A DNA stretch of 39,441 nucleotides from DATACN01 sp038215095 (GCA_038215095.1 JBBQRG010000020.1:1-39441); one strand, 5' to 3'; counted from the stretch's first letter, positions 21,711 to 30,576 are shown. Notes: generated by a model not told the origin, from the letters alone. Translations and numbers: made by a program.

Positions 21711-23174
21711 ATGCGAAGGACGCCCATCACCATCGCTCTGCTGTGCGCCGCCATGCTCGCGGCGTGCCTCGGCCTGCCCGCAGGCGCCTCGGCCTCGAGC
21801 CGCCAGGTCACGATCATGCAGGACGACGGCCTGCTGCTGCGCTCCGGCGACACCACCCGCGCCGCGACGCTCGACGAGTTCCAGAAGCTCGGCGTGGACG
21901 TGGTGAAGGTGCAGGTCTACTGGGGCGAGATCGCGCCCGCGGGCAGCAACAAGCCCTCCGGCTTCGACGCCACCAACCCCGCCGCCTACAACTGGCACGA
22001 CTACGACGGCATCGTGAGCGGCGCAGTCGCGCGCGGCATGCGGCCCTACCTCGTGCTCGGCAACCGCGCTCCCGCCTGGGCCAGCAAGAGCGGCGGCAAG
22101 CACAAGGGCACGAATCGCCCCAGCGCGAAGGAGCTGGCGCTGTTCGCCCAGGCCGCCGGCACCCGCTACTCGGGCAGCTACGGCGGCCTGCCACGCGTCT
22201 CGATCTGGTCGATCTGGAACGAGCCGAACCTCTTGTCGTGGCTCGGTCCCCAGCGCGCCAAGGGCGGCACGCCGCTCTCGCCCTCGATCTACCGCAACCT
22301 CTACCTGGCCGGCCACAAGGGCCTCGTGGCCAGCGGCCACGGCGCCGACAAGATCCTGCTGGGCGAGCTGGCCCCGCGCGGCCGCGGCAGCAGCAAGGTG
22401 CCGCCGCTCACCTTCCTGCGCGAGGTGGCCTGCCTCGACTCCCACTACCGCGCCTACCGCGGCAAGGCCGCCAAGGCGCGCGGATGCCCGAGCAAGCTCG
22501 CTCGCATCCCCACGAGCGGCATCGCCTACCACCCGTACACGCCCAGCCAGGGCGGCCCGCGGGCCAGGATCCAATCCGACGAGGCCTCGATCGCCACGCT
22601 CGGCCGCATCTCCCGCGTGTCGGACCGGATCGCCGCCCACGGGCGCCTCTCCAAGCGCGTGAGCGTCTGGATCACCGAGTTCGGCTTCCAGACCGACCCG
22701 CCGGACCCGTTCCAGAACGCGATCAGGAAGGTGCCGGGCTACATGGACGAGAGCGAGTGGCGCGCGTTCCGCAACAGCCGCGTGGCGAGCTACTCGCAGT
22801 ACACCCTGCACGACGACGCCCTGAACCCGGGCGGCAAGTTCAGCCTGAGCCGCTACGCCGGCTTCCAGATGGGGCTGCGCTTCTCGAACGGCAAGGCCAA
22901 GCCCGGCGTGTACAGCGCCTTCCGGCTGCCGGCCTTCGTGCGGCTGCTCTCGGGCAACCGCGTCGAGGTGTTCGGCGGCCTGCGCACCTCCCCGGGCGCG
23001 ACGGCCACGGTTTCCTCGGCTCGCCCGGGGGGCAAGTACACCGTGCTCGCCCAGCCGAAGCTCAACTCCGCCGGGTACTTCCGTTTCATCCGGAAGGTCT
23101 CGAGCGCGAGCAAGCGGAAATACAAGATCAGCATCGGCGGCTTCTCCCGGTCCAAGCGCCCGGCTCGCCGCTGA
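21711..23174 (+). CDS. Secreted clan-A glycoside hydrolase-like protein, first of a tandem pair
   Basis: This 487-residue protein has a signal peptide (MRRTPITIALLCAAML, cleaved near ASASS) and a TIM-barrel domain. The proton donor Glu171 is in IWNEPN and the nucleophile candidate Glu323 is in ITEFGF, the paired hallmark of GH clan A (GH5/39-like). After about residue 400 a beta-rich C-terminal domain follows (VEVFGGLRTSPGATATV, NSAGYFRFI). It should cleave a polysaccharide or glycan outside the cell; the substrate is unknown. The next gene is a paralogue without the extra C-terminal domain. Confidence 0.82.
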   Translation: MRRTPITIALLCAAMLAACLGLPAGASASSRQVTIMQDDGLLLRSGDTTRAATLDEFQKLGVDVVKVQVYWGEIAPAGSNKPSGFDATNPAAYNWHDYDGIVSGAVARGMRPYLVLGNRAPAWASKSGGKHKGTNRPSAKELALFAQAAGTRYSGSYGGLPRVSIWSIWNEPNLLSWLGPQRAKGGTPLSPSIYRNLYLAGHKGLVASGHGADKILLGELAPRGRGSSKVPPLTFLREVACLDSHYRAYRGKAAKARGCPSKLARIPTSGIAYHPYTPSQGGPRARIQSDEASIATLGRISRVSDRIAAHGRLSKRVSVWITEFGFQTDPPDPFQNAIRKVPGYMDESEWRAFRNSRVASYSQYTLHDDALNPGGKFSLSRYAGFQMGLRFSNGKAKPGVYSAFRLPAFVRLLSGNRVEVFGGLRTSPGATATVSSARPGGKYTVLAQPKLNSAGYFRFIRKVSSASKRKYKISIGGFSRSKRPARR

Positions 23175-23212
23175 CCATCCCCGAATAGGATCCTCCAGGA
23201 GCTGTCCAACTC

Positions 23213-24424
23213 GTGAGATTTGCCGTCACCAATCACCATCTGAGAGCGCTCGGACTGGTAGCCCTTCTGTGCACGCTGGCGCTCGGCGCCTGCGCGACCA
23301 CTCCTGGCAAGGCCCGGGCCGCGCGCGGCATGGAGATCGGACTGTGGGACGACCCGGTCTTCCGGGATCAGAGCTACTTCAACCGCGACAAGGGGCTGAC
23401 CCAGGCGCGCAGCCTGGGCGTGACGCGCCTGCGGGTCGTCGCGAACTGGGGCTTCACCCTCACCCGCGCGCAGCAGAACGCGAAGAAGAAGCCGGCGACG
23501 CTGAACTACAACTTCGCCGCGCTCGACTCGGCGATCGACGCCGCGGCGGCCCGCGGCATCCGCACCTACGTATCCGTGCAGGGCCCGGCCCCCGCCTGGG
23601 CGACGGGCAACAAGAGGCTCGGCAACTACAAGCCCAACCAGAAGGAGTTCGGCGTCTTCACGGCGGCCCTGGCCCACCACATGAAGGGTCGCGTCGACCG
23701 CTACAGCATCTGGAACGAGCCCAACTGGAAGACCTGGCTCGCCCCCATGAGCAGCGCACCCGCGCAGTACCGCGGGCTCTACACGCGCGGCTACGCGGCG
23801 ATCAAGAAGAACGACCCCAAGGCAAAGGTGCTGATCGGCGAGACGGCGCCCTACGCGCAGAAGGGCCGCGCCGTGGCCCCGATTGCGTTCCTGCGCTCCG
23901 TTGCGTGCGTGAACAAGAAGTACAAGCGGGTCCACAAGTGCGCGGCGCTCAAGGCTGACGGCTACGCGCACCACCCGTACTACTTCCAGCAGGCGCCGAA
24001 CTTCAAGTACCCCGGTGCCGACAACGCAACGATGGGCACGCTCAGCCACCTGACCCGCGCGCTCGACCGGCTCTCGAGGACGGGCCAGATCCGCCGCAAC
24101 GGCGGCGGCAAGCTGGGCCTCTACCTGACCGAGTTCGGCTACTTCTCCTCGGGCCACCGCGCCCTGTCGAAGAGCAAGCGCGGCAAGTACCTGGCTCAGG
24201 GCTTCAAGATGGCCCTCGCGAACGGCCGCGTGAAGTCGCAGCTGCAGTACGAGCTGGTGCAGCCGCCGAAGAAGTCCTCGTTCGCTTTCTTCGACCTTGG
24301 CCTGGAGTCGGTGAAGGGCAAGAGGCAGCCGCAGTACAACGCGCTGGCGGGCTTCTTCAAGAAGTACAAGAGCAGGCTCAAGCGGCCAGGGGGCCCGATC
24401 TCGCTACCCCCGCCGAGCCCGTGA
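23213..24424 (+). CDS. Secreted clan-A glycoside hydrolase-like lipoprotein, second of a tandem pair
   Basis: This 403-residue protein has a signal ending LALGAC, a probable lipobox. It shares the barrel layout of its upstream neighbour: RYSIWNEPNWKTWL with Glu169 and LYLTEFGYF with Glu307, plus the same AYHPY/AHHPYY block. The similarity implies an old local duplication. The C-terminus is short and basic with a Pro-rich end. GTG 23213 has AGGAG upstream at long spacing. Co-transcription with the first hydrolase is likely (38-base gap). Confidence 0.8.
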   Translation: MRFAVTNHHLRALGLVALLCTLALGACATTPGKARAARGMEIGLWDDPVFRDQSYFNRDKGLTQARSLGVTRLRVVANWGFTLTRAQQNAKKKPATLNYNFAALDSAIDAAAARGIRTYVSVQGPAPAWATGNKRLGNYKPNQKEFGVFTAALAHHMKGRVDRYSIWNEPNWKTWLAPMSSAPAQYRGLYTRGYAAIKKNDPKAKVLIGETAPYAQKGRAVAPIAFLRSVACVNKKYKRVHKCAALKADGYAHHPYYFQQAPNFKYPGADNATMGTLSHLTRALDRLSRTGQIRRNGGGKLGLYLTEFGYFSSGHRALSKSKRGKYLAQGFKMALANGRVKSQLQYELVQPPKKSSFAFFDLGLESVKGKRQPQYNALAGFFKKYKSRLKRPGGPISLPPPSP

Positions 24425-24456
24425 GCGCGCCTCCGGGGTCTGGCAACTCCGGGGGC

Positions 24457-24479
24457 GGCGGGGGAATCGGGCTCCCGCC
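24457..24479 (+). terminator. Possible terminator hairpin after the hydrolase pair
   Basis: GGCGGGGG at 24457-24464 pairs with CTCCCGCC at 24472-24479 (one G-T pair) around a seven-base loop. There is no T-tract, so a terminator role is weak. Confidence 0.3.
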
Positions 24480-24497
24480 TCTACTGCCACTGATTGA

Positions 24498-25172
24498 TTG
24501 ACGGAGATTGGTAAGACGCGACGCGAGCGGCTACAGGCCGCTCGCGTCTATTTCGTGGTGGAGGCCGAGCCGCCCGGCCGCCCGCTCGAGCAGCTGCTCG
24601 CCGCGGCGCTCGAGGGCGGCGCGGACATGCTGCAGCTGCGCGACAAGCGCGCGCCTGACGACGAGCTGCTGAGGGCCGCGGCCGTGTTCCGGCGTGTCTG
24701 CGACGCCCACGGGGCCCTCTTCTGGCTGAACGACCGGCCCGACCTGGTGGCCGCGGCCGGCGCCGACGGCGTCCACGTCGGCCAGGACGACGAGCCGGTC
24801 GAGCAGGTGCGCGGCGACGTCGGGCCGGACGTGCTCGTGGGCCTCTCCACGCACTCGCCCGAGCAGCTCGACGCCGCGCTCGCGACCGACGCCGACGAGC
24901 TCAGCGCGGGCCCCGTGTACGAGACCCCCACCAAGGAGGGCCGCCCCGCCGCCGGGCTCGGCTACGTGAGCTACGCGGCCCAGCGCATCGGTGGCGACCG
25001 GCCCTGGTTCGCCATCGGCGGGATCGACCGCCACAACGTCAGCGAGGTGGTGGCGGCCGGCGCCGGGCGCGTGGTCGTGGTTCGCGCCATCCGCGACGCG
25101 GACGACCCGGCTGCGGCGGCGGGCGAGCTGCGAGCCGCACTCGAAGGGAGGCCCGTTGGCAGAGTCCGGTGA
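24498..25172 (+). CDS. thiE: Thiamine-phosphate synthase
   Basis: This 224-residue TIM-barrel protein has MLQLRDKRAPDDELL, FWLNDRPDLVAAAGADGVHVGQDD and LSAGPVYETPTKEG, which bind the pyrimidine pyrophosphate and thiazole phosphate, and FAIGGIDRHNVSEVVAAGAGRV at the phosphate site. It joins the two halves of thiamine. TTG 24498 is the most likely start; no ribosome site is evident. It is separated from the thi operon by two hydrolase genes and lies on the other strand, and no TPP riboswitch was found before it. Confidence 0.93.
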   Translation: MTEIGKTRRERLQAARVYFVVEAEPPGRPLEQLLAAALEGGADMLQLRDKRAPDDELLRAAAVFRRVCDAHGALFWLNDRPDLVAAAGADGVHVGQDDEPVEQVRGDVGPDVLVGLSTHSPEQLDAALATDADELSAGPVYETPTKEGRPAAGLGYVSYAAQRIGGDRPWFAIGGIDRHNVSEVVAAGAGRVVVVRAIRDADDPAAAAGELRAALEGRPVGRVR

Positions 25173-25722
25173 CCGCCAGCGGCGCAAGAAGCGCCGCGCC
25201 GCGCGGGAGGGCGGGGCAGCACCCGCGCCGCCGCCACGGCCACCGAAGGAGCGGACGCCCGCCGAAGGCGCCGGCGCCATGGCGCGCGGCTACTCGCGCA
25301 GCCGCGTCAAGGACGAGCAGGCCCGGGCGGCGCTGAAGCCGCTGCGCCCCGGCGAGCGGCCGACCGCCGTCACCGTGGGTGCGATCGTCGCCCTGCTGGC
25401 GGGGCTCGCCAACCTCGTGGCCCTGCTGCTCAACATCGGCTCGGGCGACTCGCGCAAGCTCCTCGGCACGGGCATCCCCGTGGTGCTGCTGTTGGTCGTT
25501 GCGGCCGGCATGTGGCGCGCCAAGTACTGGGCCGTGCTCGGCATGCAGACCCTGCTGGGGCTGACGATCGTGGGCGTGGCGCTCTCGGGCCTCCAGGCGC
25601 AGAACCTCCGGGCGGCGCTCGTCGTGGTCGCCGTGCTCGCCGTCGCGGGCCCGCTGTTCTGGTTCCTGATCAAGGCGATGGCCCGCATCCAGATGCCGAC
25701 TCCGCCGTCCGCCCGGCGCTGA
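25156..25722 (+). CDS. Four-span membrane protein, unknown function
   Basis: This 188-residue protein has about 65 highly basic and Pro-rich N-terminal residues on the cytoplasmic side, followed by four hydrophobic segments (AVTVGAIVALLAGLANLVAL, IPVVLLLVVAAGMW, LGMQTLLGLTIVGVAL, LVVVAVLAVAGPLFWFL). The TTG start at 25156 is well supported by AAGGGAGG at 25144-25151 and overlaps the thiE end by 17 bases, so the two are coupled. No family or catalytic motif was recognised; a thiamine link rests on position only. Confidence 0.65.
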   Translation: MAESGDRQRRKKRRAAREGGAAPAPPPRPPKERTPAEGAGAMARGYSRSRVKDEQARAALKPLRPGERPTAVTVGAIVALLAGLANLVALLLNIGSGDSRKLLGTGIPVVLLLVVAAGMWRAKYWAVLGMQTLLGLTIVGVALSGLQAQNLRAALVVVAVLAVAGPLFWFLIKAMARIQMPTPPSARR

Positions 25723-25723
25723 G

Positions 25724-25729
25724 TAGGCT
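25724..25729 (+). promoter_or_regulatory. Putative -10 element before lpdA
   Basis: TAGGCT is nine bases upstream of ATG 25739, directly after the preceding stop codon, and there is no ribosome site. It fits a leaderless lpdA mRNA. Confidence 0.35.
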
Positions 25730-25738
25730 CTCGGCCGT

Positions 25739-27121
25739 ATGGCAGACAGCAAGTTCGACCTCGTCGTGGTGGGCTCCGGGCCCGGTGGCTACGTGGCCGC
25801 GATTCGCGCCGCGCAGCTCGGCATGAAGGTCGCCGTTGCCGAGAAGGAGAACGTCGGCGGCCGCTGCCTGAACGAGGCCTGCATCCCCGCCAAGTCGATC
25901 CTGCGCGTGGCCGAGGTGATGGAGGAGGTGCACAACGCGAAGAACTTCGGCATCTCCGTGAGCGACACCGAGTTCGACTACTCGGGCGCCACCAAGCACC
26001 GCGACAAGGTCGTGAAGACGCTCACCGGGGGCGTGTCGATGCTGTTTGAGAAGAACAAGATCCAGGTCTTCGACGGCTTCGGCGCGCTCACCGAGGACGG
26101 CAACGTGCGCATCGGCGCCGCGAAGGACGGCGAAGAGCTCGAGACCGACAAAGTCTTGCTCGCCTGCGGCTCGATCGCAAAGCCCCTGCTCGACCTGAAG
26201 TTCGGCAAGCGCATCCTCGACACCGCGGGCATGTGGCTGCTGAACGAGCAGCCGAAGAAGCTCGCCATCATCGGCGCCGGCGCCTCGGGCACGGAGATCG
26301 CCTCCGCCTTCGGGCGCCTCGGCACCGAGGTGGTGCTGCTCGAGGCGCTCGACCAGATCCTGCCGCTCGAGGACGAGGAGATCTCGAAGGCCTGCGCCCG
26401 CGAGATCAAGAAGCAGAACGTGCGCATCGAGACCGGCGCCAAGGTCGAGAAGGCCGAGGCCTCGGACGACGGCGTGAAGGTGACCTTCAACGGCGAGACC
26501 GAGGACTTCAACTACCTGGTGATCGCCGCCGGCCGCGCCCCGGACATCGAGAACCTGGGCCTCGACGAGGCCGGCGTGAAGCTGAACGACAACGGCCTGG
26601 TGGAGGTGGACGGCCGCCAGCGCACCTCACGCGAGGGCGTCTGGGCGATCGGCGACATGGTGCCCGGCCCCGCCCTGGCCCACAAGGCCTCCGACGAAGG
26701 CATCATCGCCGTCGAGGACGCCGCCGGCCAGGACACCCACCCGATCGACTACCGCTTCGTGCCGGCCGTGACCTTCTGCCACCCGCAGGTCGCCTCCTTC
26801 GGACTGACGGAGAAGGAGGCGAAGGACGAGGGCTATGACGTCGTAGTCGGCAAGGTGCCGATGGGCGCCGTCGGCGCCCCCACCGTCTACGGCGATCGCG
26901 CCGGCCTGGTCAAGATCGTCGGCGACAAGAAGTACGGCGAGCTGCTCGGCGCGCACATCTGCTCAGTGCGCGCCGCCGACCTGATCGAGGAGCTCGTGGT
27001 CGCACACGACCTCGAGGGGGGCTTCGCCGAGGTGGCGCGCACGATCCATCCGCATCCGGCGTTCGCCGAGACCGTGATGGAGGCCGCCCGGGCGACGGAC
27101 GGCTGGCTCATTCACGGCTGA
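25739..27121 (+). CDS. lpdA: Dihydrolipoyl dehydrogenase (E3)
   Basis: This 460-residue FAD/NAD disulfide oxidoreductase has the FAD motif VVVGSGPGGYVAA, the redox-active pair Cys43 and Cys48 in GGRCLNEACIPAK, the NAD motif IIGAGASGTEIA, the second FAD segment GVWAIGDMV, and the C-terminal catalytic HPHPAFAET (His437, His439, Glu444). It reoxidises dihydrolipoamide of pyruvate or related dehydrogenase complexes. pdhA and pdhB lie 11 kb downstream. A decayed copy of codons near its C-terminal third is found at 32232-32355. Confidence 0.97.
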   Translation: MADSKFDLVVVGSGPGGYVAAIRAAQLGMKVAVAEKENVGGRCLNEACIPAKSILRVAEVMEEVHNAKNFGISVSDTEFDYSGATKHRDKVVKTLTGGVSMLFEKNKIQVFDGFGALTEDGNVRIGAAKDGEELETDKVLLACGSIAKPLLDLKFGKRILDTAGMWLLNEQPKKLAIIGAGASGTEIASAFGRLGTEVVLLEALDQILPLEDEEISKACAREIKKQNVRIETGAKVEKAEASDDGVKVTFNGETEDFNYLVIAAGRAPDIENLGLDEAGVKLNDNGLVEVDGRQRTSREGVWAIGDMVPGPALAHKASDEGIIAVEDAAGQDTHPIDYRFVPAVTFCHPQVASFGLTEKEAKDEGYDVVVGKVPMGAVGAPTVYGDRAGLVKIVGDKKYGELLGAHICSVRAADLIEELVVAHDLEGGFAEVARTIHPHPAFAETVMEAARATDGWLIHG

Positions 27122-27139
27122 CTTTGCACGGCTTATACT
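27111..27139 (+). promoter_or_regulatory. Putative sigma-70-type promoter of the copper cluster
   Basis: TTCACG at 27111-27116 and TATACT at 27134-27139 are 17 bases apart, a good primary-sigma spacing. The -35 lies within the last codons of lpdA. It would give a leader of about 65 bases before ATG 27211. Confidence 0.4.
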
Positions 27140-27210
27140 GCGCGATCCTGAAACAGGCAGGGGGCAGGACTCGCCCAGCGCTGTGGCCCTCCAGCGCGCG
27201 AAAGGACCAA

Positions 27211-27771
27211 ATGACCCATAGCAAGATCATCGCCGGCGTAGCCGGCCTCGCCATTGCCATCGGCGGCACAGGTGTTGCGGTCGCCGCCAAGAGCAAGCCG
27301 GCTCCCAAGAAGGTCACCGTCAAGGAGAAGGCCGGGACCAAGGTGAAGCCCAACAGGTACATCCAGGACGAGTTGCGCTTCGCCAAGGACGTCTACACGG
27401 TGCGTACGGGGGGGACCGTGACCCTCGTTGCGAACGTGGTCTCGGAAGGGCCTCACACCTTCAGCGTCGTGAGGAAGAAGGACGAGCCGAGGACGGGCAA
27501 GCAGGTCAGCAACTGCAAGATCTGCGCGACGCTCGGCAAGGCACACGGCGCCGACCCGAACAGCCCCGCTCCCCCGACGTTCACCTACCTGGAGAACGGC
27601 GTCGGCCAGAACACGCCGTCGAACCTGGACAGGCCGGGCGACTCGGGCATCACCGGGCCGAACAAGGGCGACAAGGTCACCTTCAAGGTGACGGCCAAGG
27701 CCGGCAAGACCCTCAGGTTCATGTGCATCATCCACCCGTGGATGCAGGCGAAGCTGAAGGTCGTCAAGTAA
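27211..27771 (+). CDS. Secreted cupredoxin, first gene of the copper cluster
   Basis: This 186-residue protein has a signal peptide (to about AVAA, residue 26), a Lys-rich linker and one cupredoxin domain with type 1 copper ligands His82 (GPHTF), Cys172, His175 and Met178 (FMCIIHPWM). Between the strands is a long insert with NCKIC (Cys102, Cys105) and a Pro/Asn-rich loop, which ordinary plastocyanins lack. It may form a disulfide or another metal site. ATG 27211 has AAAGGA upstream. The laccase gene follows after ten bases, so electron transfer between the two is likely. Confidence 0.88.
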   Translation: MTHSKIIAGVAGLAIAIGGTGVAVAAKSKPAPKKVTVKEKAGTKVKPNRYIQDELRFAKDVYTVRTGGTVTLVANVVSEGPHTFSVVRKKDEPRTGKQVSNCKICATLGKAHGADPNSPAPPTFTYLENGVGQNTPSNLDRPGDSGITGPNKGDKVTFKVTAKAGKTLRFMCIIHPWMQAKLKVVK

Positions 27772-27781
27772 CCGGAGCCGA

Positions 27782-28714
27782 ATGACTCTCCGGCGTACCG
27801 CGAGGGCCCTGGCACTAGCCGGGGCCCTCGCCCTTTTCGGCGCCGTGCCCGCCCAGGCCCGCGTGCGCGATGTCTGGGTGGCTGCGGTCCAGGCGCCGTG
27901 GAACATCGCCCCCAACGGACACGACGCGATCATGGGCATGCCGGTCAGCCCCGCCGACTCGATCTTCCCGACCGTCGTCTACGAGCGCTTCACGCCGCAC
28001 TGGCGCAGGCCGCTGCAGAACGCCTCCAAGGCATCCAGCGACGGCCTGCTCATTCCCGGCCCCCTCATCCGCGCCCGCGTCGGCGACCGCCTTCGCATCC
28101 ACTTCAAGAACATGGACACGCTGCGCAAGGACCCGCACTCGATGCACTTCCACGGCGTGCACTACAAGCCGAGCTCGGACGGCGCATACCTGCCCGGCTT
28201 CTCGGGCGGCGACGCGAACGTGAAGTTCGGCCACACCTGGACCTACCGCCTGACCGCGGGCCGGGACTCGGTCGGCGTCTGGCCCTACCACGATCACTCG
28301 CCGTCGATGGACAAGTCGATCGGCGGCGGGCTCTTCGGAATGCTGTCCATCTTCCGCCGCCACGAGCGGCTGCCGGATCGCGAGTTCGAGGTCGTCTTCT
28401 CACCCTTCGGCAAGTTCATGGCCATCAACGGGCGCGCGTTCGTCGGCAATACGCCGGTGTTCCGCTCGAAGGTCGGCCAGCTCGTCCAGTGGGACGTGAT
28501 GGGGATGGGGTCCGAGCACCACACCTTCCACGTCCACGGGCACCGCTGGCTGAGCGCTGGCGGCGTGCCGCGCGACACCCAGACCGTCGGGCCGGCCGAG
28601 AGCTTCCGCTTCCGCTGGCGCGAGGAGGACCCGGGCACGTGGCTCTACCACTGCCACGTGGAGGACCACATGATGCGCGGCATGATCGGCATCTACCGGG
28701 TGTCGAGGCGATGA
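27782..28714 (+). CDS. Two-domain multicopper oxidase (small-laccase type)
   Basis: This 310-residue exported protein has an N-terminal MTLRRTARALALAG signal, possibly Tat. All four copper-site motifs are present: HFH (His122, 124), HDH (His170, 172), HTFHVH (His247, 250, 252) and HCHVEDHMMRGM (His290, Cys291, His292, His296, Met301). The size and order fit two-domain laccases such as Streptomyces SLAC, which trimerise to build the trinuclear sites. It should oxidise a phenol, metal ion or cupredoxin and reduce oxygen to water. Its stop overlaps the next start (ATGA at 28711-28714). Confidence 0.93.
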   Translation: MTLRRTARALALAGALALFGAVPAQARVRDVWVAAVQAPWNIAPNGHDAIMGMPVSPADSIFPTVVYERFTPHWRRPLQNASKASSDGLLIPGPLIRARVGDRLRIHFKNMDTLRKDPHSMHFHGVHYKPSSDGAYLPGFSGGDANVKFGHTWTYRLTAGRDSVGVWPYHDHSPSMDKSIGGGLFGMLSIFRRHERLPDREFEVVFSPFGKFMAINGRAFVGNTPVFRSKVGQLVQWDVMGMGSEHHTFHVHGHRWLSAGGVPRDTQTVGPAESFRFRWREEDPGTWLYHCHVEDHMMRGMIGIYRVSRR

Positions 28715-29568
28715 GGCGCGTTGCGCTCGCGGCGCTCGCGGCGGCGCTTCTCGGCGTATTCCCGACGGCCGCATCCGCGTCCACACAGGGGGTCAACATC
28801 CTGTTCGCCTCCTTCTCCCCCACGCCGCTGGACGTCCTGCCGGGCGAGACCGTCGACTGGAGCAACGTCAGCGACCGCCATCACACCGTGACCGCCGACG
28901 ACGGTTCATTCGGCTCCGGCGACCTCAGCGGCGGCGATCACTTCAGCCGGACGTTCGCGGTGGTCGGCGCGTACCCCTACCACTGCACGATTCACGCGGG
29001 GATGACGGCCGAGGTCGATGTACGGCGCGTCACCCTCGGGACGCTTCCAACCGCGGCGGTTCCTGCCGGCAGGCCCGTTGACTTCGAGGGCCGGACGACC
29101 GACCCGGCCCAGCCCGTGACCGTCGAGCTCAACACTGGCAGCGGCTTCCGCGCCGTGGGCACGGCGTCGCCTGCCGCCGACGGGAACTGGCGATCGACCC
29201 TGAAGGCGCAGCAGACCGGCGACTACCGCGCCGCCGTCGGCACGGACACCAGCGAGACGAGGCACCTCCTGGTCAGCGAACGCACGGTGCGCATCCGCGC
29301 GACCCGCCGCGGTGTGGCGGTCACGGTCACGCCGGCGGCGCCCGACGCGCGCATCGTGCTTCAAGAGCACCTGCGCGAGCGCTTCGGCTGGTGGACCGTT
29401 GGCCGGAAACGGCTTGATTTCCTCTCGAGCGCGAGTTTCCGCGTGAAGCGGCCGGCGCGGGTACGCGTCCTGCTGGTGGGCGGGGACGGCTGGACGCCGA
29501 TCGCCAGAAGCAAGACGCTGGTGCTGCACGCTCCGAAGCGGCACAAGCGACGGCACCCGGCCCGCTAG
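28711..29568 (+). CDS. Secreted cupredoxin with a C-terminal beta domain
   Basis: This 285-residue protein has a signal peptide ending near ASAS, a cupredoxin domain (residues 25-105) with the type 1 site from RHHTV (His57 or His58), Cys92, His95 and Met98 in YHCTIHAGM, then about 180 residues of beta-sandwich-like sequence (AGRPVDFEGRTTDPAQPVTV and on) with a basic KRHKRRHPAR tail. The tail could hold the protein at the wall or membrane surface. It is translationally coupled to the laccase and is probably its electron donor or copper-handling partner. Confidence 0.85.
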   Translation: MRRVALAALAAALLGVFPTAASASTQGVNILFASFSPTPLDVLPGETVDWSNVSDRHHTVTADDGSFGSGDLSGGDHFSRTFAVVGAYPYHCTIHAGMTAEVDVRRVTLGTLPTAAVPAGRPVDFEGRTTDPAQPVTVELNTGSGFRAVGTASPAADGNWRSTLKAQQTGDYRAAVGTDTSETRHLLVSERTVRIRATRRGVAVTVTPAAPDARIVLQEHLRERFGWWTVGRKRLDFLSSASFRVKRPARVRVLLVGGDGWTPIARSKTLVLHAPKRHKRRHPAR

Positions 29569-29619
29569 TCCGCACGGCCCATTAGGGCTATCGTTTCGCC
29601 TATCGGCCGTAGCTGGGAG

Positions 29620-30576
29620 ATGGCGATCGGATTCGCATCAGCGCAGCGGAGGCGACTCCTCACTGTAGGAGCCCTGGCCGTTGTCGCCCTGCTCGTCCCG
29701 GCCGCGGCGAGTAGAGCCGACTCGGCCGCCTCGTTCACCTACAGCCCGGCCGCGCCGCTGACGGGCCAGCCGGTCATGTTCACCTCCACCTCTACAGGCA
29801 CCAAGCGCTGGGGCTTCAACAACAACGACGACTGTGCCGACGCCGAGGGCGGCACCGTCCAACATTCGTTCCCGACCGCCGGCCAGTACCCCGTATGGCT
29901 GTGCGTGAACGACGGCACCACGTCCAAGCAGATGCGCACGATCACTGTGCTAAACCGCCCGCCGATCGCCTCGTTCACGTACTCGCCCTCGAACCCGGTC
30001 GTCGGAGAGCCCGTCACCCTCACGTCGACCTCGCTCGACCCCGACGGTCCGCTGGTCGCCGAGGACTGGGCAATGGGCACCGGCGGCCCGCTCGCCCACG
30101 CAAGCGCGGCGACGGTCACCCGCTCGTGGTCGGTCCCGGGCGTCTATCCCGTCACCTTGCAGGTCAGGGACCGCGATGGCGCATCCCGGGCCGCGACACG
30201 CTGGATTCCGGTCCACCACAAGCCGCTGCGGCTCCTCGGCCCGTTCCCGGTGGTTCGGCTGGTCGGGCAGGTGACCGCGAAGGGCACCGAGGTCGAGCTC
30301 CTAACGGTCCAGGCGCCGCGCGGGGCACGAGTGTCCGTGCGTTGCCACGGCCGCAAATGCCCATACCGCCGGGCCGGAGCGCGCTCCCGCGGCGTCGTGA
30401 GGTTCCGCAGGCTTCAGCGCCTGCTGCCGGCGGGCACCGTGCTCGAGCTCTCCGTGACAAAGCGCGGGACGATCGGGAAGTACACGCGCTTTCGCATCCG
30501 CCGAGGTCTCACTCCGGCACGGCTGGACCGCTGCCTGAAGTCAGGCGCCAAGCGGCCCATGCGCTGCCCAGGCTGA
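29620..30576 (+). CDS. Secreted protein with two PKD domains
   Basis: This 318-residue protein has a signal peptide ending near ASRADS. Two PKD-like immunoglobulin domains follow (about 37-112 and 113-205), each with a PxxxFTYSP start, a VTLTSTS-type strand and a HSFPTAGQYPVWLCV or RSWSVPGVYPVTLQV close. The C-terminal third (GTEVELLTVQAPRGARVSVRC) is a Cys-containing beta domain common in secreted proteins of Thermoleophilia-like genomes. PKD domains mediate binding in surface proteins; no enzyme motif is present. The start has GGGAG directly adjacent, so it is not certain. Confidence 0.8.
   Translation: MAIGFASAQRRRLLTVGALAVVALLVPAAASRADSAASFTYSPAAPLTGQPVMFTSTSTGTKRWGFNNNDDCADAEGGTVQHSFPTAGQYPVWLCVNDGTTSKQMRTITVLNRPPIASFTYSPSNPVVGEPVTLTSTSLDPDGPLVAEDWAMGTGGPLAHASAATVTRSWSVPGVYPVTLQVRDRDGASRAATRWIPVHHKPLRLLGPFPVVRLVGQVTAKGTEVELLTVQAPRGARVSVRCHGRKCPYRRAGARSRGVVRFRRLQRLLPAGTVLELSVTKRGTIGKYTRFRIRRGLTPARLDRCLKSGAKRPMRCPG

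Noticed and set aside
24425..24497. Second TPP riboswitch upstream of thiE
   Set aside because: The CTGAGA and CTGATC-GGGTAATGC blocks are absent; only a GC hairpin is seen.
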